From: Rotaria socialis
Taxonomy: Eukaryota > Rotifera > Eurotatoria > Philodinida > Philodinidae
DNA length: 64,000 nucleotides
Direction of reading: 5' to 3'
Assembly: GCA_905331475.1 (NCBI GenBank)
Contig: CAJNYU010003810.1
Location: forward strand, 2,818 to 66,817
Below are positions 34,636-48,700 of this stretch, piece after piece. The notes beneath the pieces were generated by a model that was not told the origin of the DNA, did not search any database, and saw only the letters and a list, made by a program, of their open reading frames with translations. A program made the translations under genes and the position numbers. The stretch's first letter is position 1; every line of letters begins with the position of its first letter.

Positions 34636-35800
34636 ACGGGTGGGCCATAAAGAATGGCGGTCTCATTATTTACTCAATATCTTTTTTGCTCTTCATTGAT
34701 TTGAACTGAACATTTTCTCAAAAGATTGAGCATTCAATTCTCTACAGACTCATGTGTAAAAAACGTTTTTAAACTACAAAACGGCTAAGTACTAGAACGA
34801 AGAAAAAAGGTTAAAAAAGCTTCAACTTTCAAGCTCAACAAATATTAACATTTGGCGTATGTTTCGATAATTTATACGCAGACTTAACTTAGGGGAGAAA
34901 CATTTTCTGGTATTTTCAAGTACGCTCTTTTCGATATCTTTGAAAAACATTTCTTTAAAAGTGGTCTTCGCCTATTAAATCGATATTTTCTAAAAACTCG
35001 CCCATAACTAGGGGTGGCACTTTAACTTTACTTTAACCGTAAAGTTTAAAGTTTAAAGTTGTTTAAAGTCGCCTTTAAACGCTTATTTTTAATACTTTCT
35101 ACTGTACCGGCGTATTTACTCATGCTTATGAGACTCTCTGCAACAGATAAAACGTAAAAAATAAACATTTAACTGTGACTTTAAACAACTTTAAACTCAG
35201 TACTTTACGGTCAATTTAAAGTTAAAGTGCCACCCCTACCCATAACGCCTTAAGTTCGGTTTACAAGAAAGTCTACTGCAAACGAAACTTTGCATCATTG
35301 GAACAAGTGTACAGCGGTGCAGTCGAGTATGTTGGCTTTCAAAGAACAAAAAATCGTCAAAAAATAACACTTTTTAAGCGAATGGGATGCGTTCTAGTAC
35401 AAGCATCACAAACGTGACATGACAGTTGTGTTTTTTAGAAAAAGCGAAAAAATGGATCCAGAATTTTTTACTCATTTTGTAATGAAAACAAAATTCGAAA
35501 ACATGAATCTTGCCCAGAATCTGATGCTCTTTAGCATGGTAGACTGAGTTCTTTTTGTAGGTCCTCACGTGGAAAGCAAATTTTAAAAAAAATGGATTTA
35601 GTGCTTGAAAGTTGAAGATTTTTCGACCTTTTTCCTTCGTTTTAGTACTTAGCCATTTTGTAGTTTAAAAAATATTTTACACGTGAGTTTGTAGAGAATT
35701 GAATGCTCACTCTTTTGGGAAAATGTTCAGTTCAAATCAATGAAGAGCAAAACCGATATTGAGTAAATAATGAGACCGCCATTCTTTATAGCCCACCCGT
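34636..35800. mobile_element. Non-autonomous DNA element with about 200-bp TIRs
   Basis: The left arm (34636 to about 34850, starting ACGGGTGGGCCATAAAGAAT) recurs inverted at about 35590-35800, with a few mismatches and small gaps. The arms include GGCGGTCTCATTATTTACTC and CAGTTCAAATCAATGAAGAG. The centre has no plausible ORF and carries a second MITE (35009-35238). Target duplications are unclear, so the superfamily is not assigned. Confidence 0.75.
35009..35238. mobile_element. 230-bp hAT-like MITE nested in the long-TIR element
   Basis: Starts TAGGGGTGGCACTTTAACTT and ends with the near-complement AAAGTTAAAGTGCCACCCCT then A. It is flanked by a perfect 8-bp target duplication, CCCATAAC, at 35001-35008 and 35239-35246. 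The interior is full of TTTAAA motifs. The 8-bp duplication points to hAT machinery. Confidence 0.85.
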
Positions 35801-37173
35801 TACTCCAATCGATTCTTTCGTAACACACATCGTTTCGCTCAAATACAAAACACATTTTTATACGCAGTCAGGAATCATACGAGAAGGAAAATGTAAGGGT
35901 GAAAGAATAACTAGAAAAAGAAAATATACACATGAATAATAATAATCAAGGTGAGAAAGATTGCTTACGGCGCATAGAAGCGTAACAGAAAAATAAAGGT
36001 GAAAAGATAAATTTGAATATCAGGCATGTGCAATCAATTCAACCAAGCAAGAGGGTTAGAATTGTATCCAATAGAATCCAACAGGAACATTACAGATATA
36101 AATAAAGAAAATAAAAGTAGTGGATTAATCTACAAAAAAAGTGTGATTTGAATGCAATCGGAATCGCATGGATTATTTTCCGGTTACAATTGAGGATAAT
36201 ATGAAAACATTTTGGCAAAAACATGGAATAAACTATTGAAGTCTCTCGCTATACATGGATCGTGAGTTTCTTACAGTTGAACAAAGACAAAGACTACCTG
36301 CTTAGTGTTGGAGATTATAAATCTAGAGTCAGCTGATGTTTGCTCTTCGAGGATTTATCATCACTTGTTTTACTTATGATCTGGATAAAACATCGAGTTT
36401 CGATTGAATTGAAGAACGAAAACGCCTAACTGCTTTCTTTCAACCAGACATCAAGCGTCTGTTTTTATTTTACATTGCTCGAAAGCATACTCTATTTTTT
36501 TCTGATTCTTCTCTTAGAAGCTAAATCAATAGTCGAGGCTCGAGCGAATGCGTTTCTTCTCGTGATATGAGCAACATGGTCATAATGAAACGTGTATGTC
36601 ATAAAAAATATGCAATTTCATCCTGTCTAAACATTATTAGTGGGTGTCTCAGTCATTGAAGTCGAGCAAGAATCAGTAGTTTTGTTTTCTAGAAGAGAAA
36701 AATTTCTTAATATTGTATTTTTTTTTCTATCAAACGAGATGCAATGCTACATTGACTTCGAGTTTAAAAGGCAGCAGATTAATCTGTAGAACTCATTTGT
36801 TCGACTGAATAAAAAAACTGCACATCTCACTAGATTATTTACATATCGATGCAATATCAATGAGCAGTGACTTCGACTTCGCATTCGTTTTCTAAAGACA
36901 CAATTTTTGCCATTTTTCCTCAGAGGTGTACAAAAATAAAAATTCATTAAAAAAAAACAAGCTATCCTTGTTTATATGCCAGTTAAAAATAGCAACTGTA
37001 ACCACATGATGCATTTAGAAAACAGGAAAAAAATGAGTGTTATTATTGACTTACGTTTTACTCACGTCAGTCAACTGTCCTATTCGACTCTTCATAAAAT
37101 ATTCAGAATAGCCGAGCTCTTTTTAAGAAAGTAAATATTGACCATGTTGCTTATGACTGAACTAGTGACTGAA
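35801..37173. other. Intergenic, nothing recognised
   Basis: AT-rich spacer without clear exons or repeats. Confidence 0.4.
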
Positions 37174-37508
37174 TCCCTAATCGACTCTCCCCTAACGACT
37201 CCCCGGGGAGTCCCCGTAAAATAACGAAATCCCTGGGGAGTCCCTGTCGTGAGTCCCCGGGGACTTTTTATTTGGGGGACTCCCCGGGGATTTCTCTGTG
37301 GAAAATTGATGAAACTTTTTAAAATAAAAAAAAAACTTTTTAATTTTTTTAATTTTTAAAAAATTAAGAAGAATTAATTTTATTAGTAATTAGTTATTTC
37401 ATCGATTTTGACCAGATAACTCCCCGGGGAGTCCCTAGGGAGTCCCCACAAAAGAACGAAATCCCTAGGGACTCCCTGGGAATTCTTCTAGGGAGAGTTG
37501 ACTAGGGA
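37174..37508. mobile_element. MITE with GACTCCCCGGGGAGTC palindromes
   Basis: Ends are imperfect inverted repeats: TCCCTAATCGACTCTCCCC at the left, and TCCCTAGTCAACTCTCCC read inward from the right. The interior repeats GACTCCCCGGGGAGTC and near variants at least five times around an AT-rich core. The palindrome-rich design matches the GACTCGAGTC ends of the hAT element at 1-3604, so similar transposase recognition is possible. Target duplications are not clear. Confidence 0.65.
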
Positions 37509-37606
37509 TGGACTTGTATTGAGCAAGACAGCAGCATACGACAGGAAAAATCTCCCCAGGCGTAATAATCGATTCTGCAAGTTTTCCCCACATGGACTGT
37601 ACGAAC

Positions 37607-38169
37607 CAGAGATGTCAGCAGGCCACTTTTTTCCGGCCTGACCTGGCCTGCCCTGCAGGCATTCATGAAACCAAAAACGTTATGTGTATTTTTATAACAT
37701 ATTCAGTAGGTTCAATTTTTAGTCATGATGTTGAGGATTAATGTAATTATTTACTTCTTTTCTTAATAGTAATAATATTAAAAAGTTGTTTTATGTATTA
37801 GAAAAGAAAAACTCTCTGATTTAACACCACTAGCATTTCACATAAGAAACAACCACTACTAGACAATTTATAAATATGAACTGTTATAAAGTAATAAAAG
37901 ATTAAAATGCATTTACTGCTTTGTCCTTGTCTTTGGTTTAGCTTTTTTATTGCACCTTTAGCGTTAATCGTGGGAGTGAATTCAATCCAATCATTATTCG
38001 CTTTCTTTTTTTTCTGAATTTGCAAATGGACTATGGCGATACCTACCCGTGTGGCCGATAATGTAAAATAATGGACACTATTTTACATTATCGGCTGCAT
38101 GGGTAATACAAAATTTAGCAGATAAAATCATTCCCAGTCAATTTTGAGCAGGCCAGGTTGGTATCTCTG
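37607..38169. mobile_element. 563-bp hAT MITE with perfect target duplication
   Basis: Begins CAGAGATGTCAGCAGGCC and ends GGCCAGGTTGGTATCTCTG, an inverted repeat of the terminal bases. The 8-bp duplication GTACGAAC lies at 37599-37606 and 38170-38177 with no mismatch. No coding capacity. It contains a separate 62-bp hairpin (38044-38105). Confidence 0.85.
38044..38105. repeat. 62-bp hairpin nested in hAT MITE
   Basis: Two 27-base arms with few mismatches (GCCGATAATGTAAAATA is perfectly paired) surround the 8-base loop ATGGACAC. ATAC occurs just outside each side (38039-38042 and 38106-38109 region), suggesting a small independent fold-back insertion. Confidence 0.65.
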
Positions 38170-38177
38170 GTACGAAC

Positions 38178-39713
38178 ATGCAGATAGATTCTTCATCCGT
38201 ACTTTTCCTTCTATTGTATTAGGGACGTTTGTGCTCGTGAGAGAGACAGAAAAAAGATCAGTTGTAGTGGCACGCCTAATCATTGAAATGTGTATGAAGT
38301 ATTTTGAGAGATAATGTATATTTAAAAACGCTCTGCTCAGACTGTTCGAGCAGAAAATTTGGTAGAGACGCGTGGGAGTTAATCATACAATCTAATTACT
38401 TTCAAGAGCTGGTTTGAATTCGTTTATTAGCATGAAAGGAATGCTTTTCTTTTGCATTGAAATGTGTAATCTTCACGAATTTCAAATGTTTTTCTATGTC
38501 GATTGTTTGCAATGCGAACTTAATGCATGGCCCATACACAATAGCTATTAATTGGCGGACTATAGTGTGAATGAGAATACAGAGCAGCACTTGGCAAATA
38601 CCTCACATACTTTTATTCGTATTTCGATAGTTCTATACACGTTTTATTTCAAACTATTCTAAAGTTTTTGATCTTCCTTTTTTTTAAATCGTAGATTTGT
38701 CTTCACCTGTAGCGGAAACACATTTTTGATTAGGTGAACTATTCAATTGTGTCTTTGTGACGTTGGTGCAAGTGTGTCTGACTACACAGTGGAAGATAGA
38801 CGACTCCCGTTTGTTAATCATTTATCAGTATGGCTGTCTACTAAAATTTACTCGTTGAAAATCAATCGAGCAGCTACTTGGATTTCTCTTTTTGTATGAA
38901 TTTATCGAGAAAAAAGAATTATGAAATACTACCATACGTGGAAAAAATTGAGGCAATTCCATTATGCACACGCGCAGACGTTTTGTCTGCTAACAATGAG
39001 TCATATGACGAAATGAGAAGTCATAACTCTTGGATGGATTCAAACCATCTTTCTTCCGGTTAACAGCAGAATGCGTTTCCAATTACGCCGCAAGAGCACG
39101 ACAGAATAAGAATTTTAAGCTCTTCAAAACTCCCGTTAATTACAGGCGAAGCGTATATACGAAGGGTGACAGTCAGAGTTCTCATTTGATACTTAACTGC
39201 ATGGTACATAAGCAAAAAAAAGACCTTCACTCGATTACATCACTATTTCCACCCTAGTAAAGAGTTTTAGCGGCACAATTCAATTGTACACGTGCATTTA
39301 TTTCTGAGAATACGAACTATTCTTGAGTGCGCAATGCAACTATCATAATTTAGAAGATTGATATGAATAATCACACGTTCCTCTCTGTTTATTATTCAGT
39401 CGAAAAGATCGATCGACTTTGAACTCTCAATAATGTATAACCGCTCGTTCATTAGAGTTACCAATGTGCTTTAAGTTGCTCTAGACATCATCTCATGAGA
39501 AATTATTGAGAGTAAAAAGCCAAGCCAAACTCATGAACAAACATTTTATTTGTAATTTAAGTGTAAAATCTTTGCCTTTTTTTGATAATGTCAAAGTAAA
39601 TTTTATCGATATATAATTAATTTTGTCTTTCGCATATATAAATATGAACACAAAGTTTTAAAATGAAAAAGAAACCGAAAGATATCAAACACACACACAC
39701 ACACACACACATA
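38178..39713. other. Intergenic, ending in a CA microsatellite
   Basis: No recognised gene. A CA dinucleotide run (39688-39711) ends two bases from the chitin synthase stop codon, so it lies in the transcript's 3' untranslated region. Confidence 0.4.
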
Positions 39714-42700
39714 CTACACATGTTCTAAGTGTCGTTCTTTTGATTTCCTCCGGTGCTTTTTTGTAATGGCTGTTGGCTGTTGAACATTTCCAGCAATAGC
39801 ATTATCGCGTACTGTTAATGCACTTGATGTTCTTCTAGCTCTTGGTAGGCCTGCTTGTTGCTGTTGAAAAACATCACTTAATTTACCTCGGGTATTTTTA
39901 CTTGATTGTTGTTGATTTTTATCTTGCGCCAATGCTTGATAACGCGATTTAAATACATGATCAAGTGATTTATTATATAAATGACGTTTATTCGATGCTT
40001 GACGTCGTTTTATAGCTTCATAATTGCTGCCATATGTTTTAACTGATCCCGAGACGTATCCACATAGTTGACTCATGTCACTATGATCTGTTGTGTCTAA
40101 ATTTCGTTGCATATCATTGACTTTCGCTGCTGTATCGCTCCATTGTTGTGATGTGCATGGTGAGTTTCTTATGAGTCTACTGCCGCCATGATAGACAAGA
40201 CCAGTCGTTGATAGATCAGGCTCCGATGCTAGTTTATCATCTTGATCAGCATCCTCATTATCATCATCATAGTCAGGTTCAGGTAAATCTTCTTCATCGA
40301 AACCTTTCAATTGTTGTAAAGCTTTAACTTGTTCAACAGCATCTTCAACATTATCCGTAGTGAAATCGCCACGTCGATGACTACGACTGTTTTTGCCATT
40401 GTTTCGTTGACATATTTTCAAATCTGTTGATGCCAATAAATGTAATAATGTTCCGTAACGATGCCATAACATGGAAACAAATTGTACAAGTAAAATAGTT
40501 GCAAAAAAAAGTAAAAAACCTAAGCCAAGTGGCTCGAAACGTAACGGTTCATTATGTAAACGTTTTATTGGTATAAATACATAGTCACGTATACGTTCAG
40601 AAACAAGTTGAAATGAAAATATAATAACGAGCCACAATGTATTGATCATAAAAAATATGAAACAGCCATTATTACGTAAGGATTTTAGATCGCGAACCAT
40701 TTTTTTCTGATGATCTTTATCTTCAACTAACGGGTATAAGTAACGTTCAATTAATTCTTGAAAAAATTTTGTTTCGCGAGAATCAAGCATGACTACTTCC
40801 GAGTCTTGTAAAGACTCTTCAAAGATCCAAGCAGGATTTACTAGACAAAAATAAATCATATTATCATTCAAAATAAAAGTCAAGCCTACCTAGTTCATCA
40901 CGTTTTATAACAGGACCTTCGAATGGACGTGAAACACCGCCATACGACATTATTTGTCCGTAGGGTGTACTTCTGGAATTATTTGCTCCACGATAAATTA
41001 ATTGTTGTTGATCAGCTTGCGAATAACTAGCGCGATGAGTTAGAGCTCCTGTTGAACCGGCGCGAACTGCTAATTGCATAAGACCATACTTAGGATCGAC
41101 TTCGGATTCGCCTTGACTTTGATTTTGTTGAGGATATAAACCGGTAGTAGCTACAGCATCCATTTCTTCATCATATTTACTCTTAAAAAAAACAGATCAT
41201 GCATTATTATTTTGGCAAAATTTTACATCGGTTATATTACTTTTTCCATTCGTTCAACAGCACTTAAAATTTGTTGTAAGAGTACACCATTTAATCCTGA
41301 CCGCTCTAGGCCAAGCCATTTCCGTGCATAAGAACGTATGCGTTGGTCATATTTTTTAAGATTAAAATTTGCAAATACCTATATTTCAGACAGAAAACAA
41401 AAACACTTTGTTTCTTTCTCTTGGAATAAAATTTTCTTACTTGATTCAAAAAGCCAGCTGATTTTTGTTTTGCTTGTGATAATTCTTGCATTTTAGCCCG
41501 TTCGATTTCTTCTTTACTTTGATTTTTTTTCACCTTTTTCGGTGCTTCTCTCGTACCCCATGATACAATATTGAGATTACACAGCGAATAAATCAGTAGA
41601 AACAAGTATCCACTTGGTATACATAAGAAATAGAGTAAACCAGGCACTATACACCAAAATTCCTGTGGATGCATACAAGCTGCCGTAAAAAATATCGAAA
41701 ATAGCAGCATCAGGAAAACAGCATTCGGAGACGTCCAAGAATCTTCAGCAATTTGTATCGTGGTACCAACAACGACCGACATCATTATAATCGCATATAC
41801 AGCCGAAAGAAAAGCTGCTGCACGTATTTGAAAATCAGTCGTCGTATGAAAACATAGTAGAAGATAAAAGAATGCCGGTAAGACAGACATATACATGGAC
41901 TGCCAGAGACTTGTACCTAAACAAATGTGACGCCGAGTCAAAAATATTGAAAAAAACTGGGAAGTTAAGTCTAAAGACTAGATTGTGATGTTTTTTATTC
42001 TTTCCTACTGGCAATCGGCGAGTCTGTTTTATTTTATCTTCAAAATTCATGCATCGATTAAAATCGTCACTCAATTTTCATGATTCGTGTTCTGCAAAAA
42101 ATAAAGATTCTTTTTTGAAGCATACCAAAACACGCATTGAATGCTCCGATAATCATAAGAAGTACCGTTGCTGGACCCAATACCGTTGAAATCATGAGAA
42201 ACAGTTGATAGATAATATATAAATATGAGATACTCTCATTAACAAGAACAATTCGTTTATATTCAGCAAGAAAATCGATGATATTTGCAATAGTGGATGG
42301 AACCCATCGACGACGTTGATTGAAGAATTCCTAGAATTCATAAAAAAAAAGAAGAAACTGTTTTGTTTTTCTTCAAGACAAGCAAAAACAAACATGAAAC
42401 GACTCTGGCGCATAAGTCAAAGCATCTGATGCAGCGCAATATTCAACACGATATCCTTCTTGTAATAGAAGTGTACATAGCCAACGATCTTCACCTATAG
42501 AAAATTAAATTTAACAAACAATACTAAAAACTTCTTTATTTCAAAAACCTTGATCATATTGTACATAGTGTCGAGCTTCGGTTGATTTCGTACAATATGT
42601 ACGTAAAACATGGTCATCCATTAATGCTGAACCACGAAAAAGACTGAAACAACCTGGGCTACACATCTTGAGAAAAAATAAAAAAAATATATTCATTCTA

Positions 42701-45700
42701 TAGACGACAATCAATAAAACATACAACACAGCCTAGAATATGTTCAGCTGCTTTTTGAAGCCAATGACCAATAGCATATTCAAATTTTTGATACCAAACA
42801 ACTGGCCCTACAGATGTTTAAACAGATAAATGTAAATCTAGCCATAGAACTCAATCTTACCACTGCCAATAGGATGAATTCGACCGCATGCAGCACCGAC
42901 TTTTTTATTTTTCTTCATTCGATCAACAAGTAAACGAACGGCTTCAGGTCGAAAATCTACATCACCATCCAATGCCAATAGATATGTGTTTTCCATCTAA
43001 AAAAGAAATAAGCTTTTCGTATTTCAACTACAATAGAAAGATGAAAACTTTTACTTGTATTCGTTTTTTATTATCCATATTATGTAGTAGATTTCCAAAG
43101 CCTTTAAATAATTTCGATTTGTTTTTTGATGAATCTTTCTTTCGTTTTCTTTTATATAATTTTTCAATTATATTCAGATCACCGAAAATTCGATAGCCCA
43201 GTAAATAGTACATATACATAACCTTCAAAAATACAATCAATAAAATATCAAAAACAAAAAAAAGCCGCATGTATTACTTGACTCCATCGTTTTTTGTGCC
43301 GGATTTTTGTTTTGTCTTTGATATGTGCTATTAGAAAATTTCCGCCTGGTAATACCCACGTTAAACGTCCACCGTAGGGTGTTGGTGTTTTAAATGGCGG
43401 AGGGATTTTCATTGGACATTGATGGATTGCCCTAAAAGTATTAATGAGCAATGCAGTTTCTCTATAAGGATTAAAATCTTAAATAAAATCGATCTGCATC
43501 TAGCGTAATTCAAGGACTTTAACAATCTATGTGTTGTATGAGAACTTCCAAAGGAGCTATTAAAAAAAACATACGTGGCAGCTCGATCCACCACTCCAAG
43601 TAATTGCTGGACAAATTTATTTGGTACTTGTTCATTGTTGTCATCTTCTTCCATAGCATCATCGAAGAATATGTGCCCTTCGTATTCGTAATAATCAAGA
43701 TCTTTAAGATGTAAATAATTTCGAGCTGTCCGTCGAGCACATTGATCACTATCCAATCTATTGGAGACAGAAAAGAAAATGTATTAGTTGGTTCAAGTGT
43801 ACTACATGACGGAGAGTACACGTCGCGTTTCATTTTACTAACTAGGAAGTAATCTCTAAAAGAATGATATGCATGAACCATAATTACTTTGACAAATTTT
43901 GCTGATAGGCTGTCCTGTAGAAAAACGTCATAAAAACGTATACTGGAAATTTCAAACTTTACTAACGGCTCAAAATTCTTCTAAATTAAAGAGCGTAATT
44001 GCGACCGACTATTGTATTTAAGTATCCATCTCTATTGGCAAACCTCATAATTGATTTCAATAGTTGTAACATTTCCGTTTCAGTTTCATGCCACATTGTT
44101 GCACATGAATAAATTTTCGTGTGTACATCTGCGCTTAATTTTTTCTCCATGGATAATTCTTCCATGCTTTGCTCATCGAATTCCGATTCAGGATTTGCTG
44201 CACCCATTTCATCGTATGTGCCAGCTAATATTTCATCGCGTTCATTTCGACGTCGATTCATCATTAACGATTGCTCAAGTAATGTTGCACAATAACGCGG
44301 CGAAACAAACAACCTAAAAATTCAACAAACAGATGGTTTTTTCAAAGATTCGCATTTGATTATTTACCGTTCTGTGAATGCTAAACGTTGACTTTTTCCA
44401 AACCAAATATGTCCACCAATCCATAATTCGGATAGCCACCAGAGAACAAGACCACAGATAACTTGCCATCGAAATGATTCTTTAGCATAATCAGCATAGC
44501 AACTCCAAAAGAGAAAATTTTCAACAAAAACAGTTGATTTCGGTGCAACAGAACACATAACGAGTAATATTGTCAATGCCAATGGTGTCACTAATGCAAG
44601 TGGCAAAGCAAAACATACACGTTGCATACAAAGTTTACATGCTAAACGGCCCATATAGAAACATAATGCATCGGAAAGAATTTTTATTATCATTGGAGCC
44701 AAATAAAATATCCAACGATCTTTTGGGTTGATTTCTTCAGGATTACTTCCGGCGAGATTATTCCCCAAGAGCGACGCATGTAATGGATCATCATCAAATG
44801 GTAAACCAGCTGATAATTCATGATCCATTTGTCGTTTAATTCGGCTCAAAAGTATTGATATATTATCAGTCGAGCGACGTTCACGCGGCGGAAAAATTGG
44901 AAACATGCCTTCCGCTGGCTGTTGATCAAAATCTAATGCTGCCCATGAATTTTGTCCAGCTGATAATTTCGGTAGTGGATCTTCCATTTGTTCATTATTG
45001 CCATTTATTGGGAAAATAACAGACGTGTTAAATATACCTTGATGAAATATATAAGCAAATAGAATGGTTACAAAAATTTTCCAACACGTCATTATTATTG
45101 ATGTTTTCGCTCGTGTAGCAAGAATATTTTCTTTCAATAGTTTCATATGAACGATTGTACGACCGCCAATTTTTATATCACGATCAACAAAATTTTCCCA
45201 CCTAAAAGAAAGAAAAAAATTGAACGAACGCTATTAGATAGCTTAGGTTTTCATATTTCATCTCTGAGCAGGTAGTCACATAACAGAATTCCGTTGGTAT
45301 CTCTATGTAAAACTATCAGAAATAGGGAAATACACAGTCAATATTTTGTTGTACTTGAAATTTTCTTTCGTCCTCTCCTTTTGTATTTTAAAAATTCTCT
45401 CAAAGTTAGACGTTCGTACACAAATGCAATTTCTACGTAGAAGAATTACTTCAATGGTATCAAACTGAGTATCTGCAGAATAATTGCTACTTTTTATTAG
45501 GGTGTGAAATTTCCAAAATATTCCTCGAAAGATCTTCACTCGGAATAAACTAATAGATTCGAATAGCATCTTACCAAGCTAATGAAACAAGAATAAGTGC
45601 CACCGGCAGTTCCCATTCAATATGAAAGCCAGCTAAAATTGTTTGTAAATTCTGATCGATTGAACTAATATTACCGAGCGGCGTTGACAATAGAATATTC

Positions 45701-48700
45701 TCATTATTTCCATGATTATCGATACTATATAAATCGAAACCAGCATTCGACGGATCGTCCTGCCGTTTATGCCGATTTAATAGTGGTATTGTCGTAGTAC
45801 TTGCTAGATAAAATAATGGCGATACTGTCGTTTGAGCATGAATAGGTCCATCACTTTTTAAAAATTTCGATGCTAATGCAATACCAATACATGAACATTG
45901 CATAGCAAATGCAAAAAAATCCATCAGAAACAATAGACTTCGACGAATAATCGATGCATTTGATTTAGTCAAAAATAATTTTAAAAAAGCAGGTACAAGA
46001 CAAACAGCATTCATTATTAATAAACTTCTGGCAGCATCTAATTTTGGTAATATATGAAAAACAAATATAGCTATGCCAAAACTATGTAGAGTTTCGATGA
46101 AAAAAACCTATTTAACAGTGCATCGCAACGAGAGAAATAATTCAAAGAAGAAAAAACAAACATATGATACATACGACCGTGAATATTTTTACAGTGGGCC
46201 ATGGTTTATTACCAAATAGACATTTGCCAAGGCTCTCGAAAAATGTAAATATATGTGGAGCGCACACAGTTCCTAATAACATCCATACCCATCGTTCTCG
46301 ATACGGTGCCTGAAGAAGAAGGAGAAAACGAATGGCTTTTCATATAAAATAATAATTGGACAAAAATGAATCAGACGAGAGCATTTTGAAAGACGATCCA
46401 CATGCGTATGTAGACTAAATTCTAACAAATCCTTAGCGGAGCGATGATCGCCATCCTGTAATCAATATTTTACTTCTATTACCTCTTGTACTTTTGCCAC
46501 CGAGTTTGTCATCAGTAATAGAGCTCCTTTACTAACAAGTGCAGTTAATAATACGCCAATAAAAAGTACGATATAAGTAGCAAGTTTGAGCATTCTCATG
46601 GATAATCGATAACAATGAACAGTGCTTTCGTAGGCTTCACGAACGTCAATTGCACGCGGTGCGTCCCAACAGTCTTTATTATCACTAAATAAACAATTGG
46701 AAAATACATTTTAGCGTATGTTTTTAGAGGAAATTTACTTATTCAATAAGGCTTGGTCATCTTCATTTGGTGATGAATGATTTCCATGAGTAAAACTGTA
46801 TGTTGCATTTTCACAATTACTACTTTTACGTGCTACATTATCCTTAAATTTTTGTCTTTGTATCATCAGAATTTTTTTAACTAGATTACGCTTTTGGTCC
46901 GATAACATATATTGATCTTTCATATCAACGAGAAGATTTCGAGGCTCGGATTTTGAACGCAAGCTAGTCGGATGCTTTTTTCCATTTTGTCCAACTGCCC
47001 AATCTAAAACAAAAAGTCAATAAACCAATCCGTATCGTTTGACTGTAGCTCACCAGTCGTAAATAGATCCCCACTGGCTCCAGCAATTTTTGATTGTCTT
47101 AATAATTGTTCGGTAGTTGCTAAATTCATTGCTGATGCGATAGGAATTTTCCCAGCCATCTCAGAAATGTTACCATCATGACATTTTGAAGGATACTGTG
47201 ATGTTGTTGCACTTGCTAATCCAGAGCCTAGTTCAATATTTGACTCCAATGGAAATTTTTTCTGCGGTACTCCTTTAAACGCTGCTATCGTGCCAGGTGT
47301 AAATTGATCTTGAACAAGAATGCGAACTTCACGTTCAGATAAACCTTTGACATCATGAGGAGTTTTCGAAATCGATTCCGACGTATTGCTTGATGCTACC
47401 TGGTGATCATTACCATCTAATTCATTGATTTCATCACTGTTTAGTAATTGTAATTTCTATAAAAATAAAAGGCAAGGTCATTTAACTTTTAAATAGGAAG
47501 TTTCTTGGTCAGAAGGTCATTATACTGCGGGATGAAGTCCGCTTGGAAATAACTGTAAAATTTACATTTTCAAAGAATTTCCATTCTAGCGAATCGATCA
47601 TATTTTCGTTAATAATTTGTTGTACTCTCACTACGATATGGTTTTTATGTCTGCATGAAGTATTATGAAGGCATAGAATTTGCTTACATAGTGCCGTTGC
47701 AACCGAGTTTGTACGTTTTTCTTCCCTGATTTGCTAGTCAATTATATTTCTATATCTACTATAGTTAATCAAATACTTCAGATTGATGCCGACTTACTTT
47801 TGCTATTCGTAACATTTCAGTATGTTCGTGTTCATCCATTGGAATGGATTCATCAGCGGTTGACGTTGATTTTTTATTAGATTTTAATCGTTTTTTTGCG
47901 TAATGACCTGAACGTTTACTATCATCAGGATTTAATGGTATCTGTTGAATACTCTTAGCAGAGACCTTGAAATAGAATAATTTTTCTCGTTCAAATGAAT
48001 AGAAGAAAAAGAAATACACACGTTCGGTAATGCTACTAGTTTATCCATTATTTTCTTGCCGCTATAGTTTACTTCGCTCATAAACGAATGACGTTCTGTC
48101 GCATTGTATTTTGCTTTACGTAAAATTTTTTGTCGTGTAAGAAAACCTTTAATGATTTTTTGACATATTATTATTTTTTTTATATACTGTTCGTAACGTT
48201 GATTTAGAACTTCGAAATGTTGCAATTTTAAAAAGATCTGAAATTGAATATTTTACAAAAGGAAATAAAATAATCCGCAAAATTAGCTTTACTTTAGATT
48301 TTCCAATAACGTAATCATTAAATTTAAGTTGTTTAAGAATTGTTTCGCATGTTACTTCATTGATTCTTACCGGACTACTTTGCGGATAGGATATAAATTT
48401 ATATCTAATATGAAGAGAAAAGCAAAAATGAATGATTGAGAATAAAAATCGAACAAACCGTTTTAAAAACTCTTCAAATGTGAAACGAACAGGCCAGCCT
48501 TGATTACGAATATGAGATATTTCAAGTATACCGTTATAACGTAATTGTTCTTGGACTAATTCTTCGTCGAATTGATTAGCTACTTTACCGTGATTAGGTT
48601 TAATACATCTATGATATAAATAGTTTTAAGTTTCTTCTTTTTCCAAATTAATATCCGCAACGTCCGTCGCGCACTTAAATTAATCAATGAGAGGTGAGAT

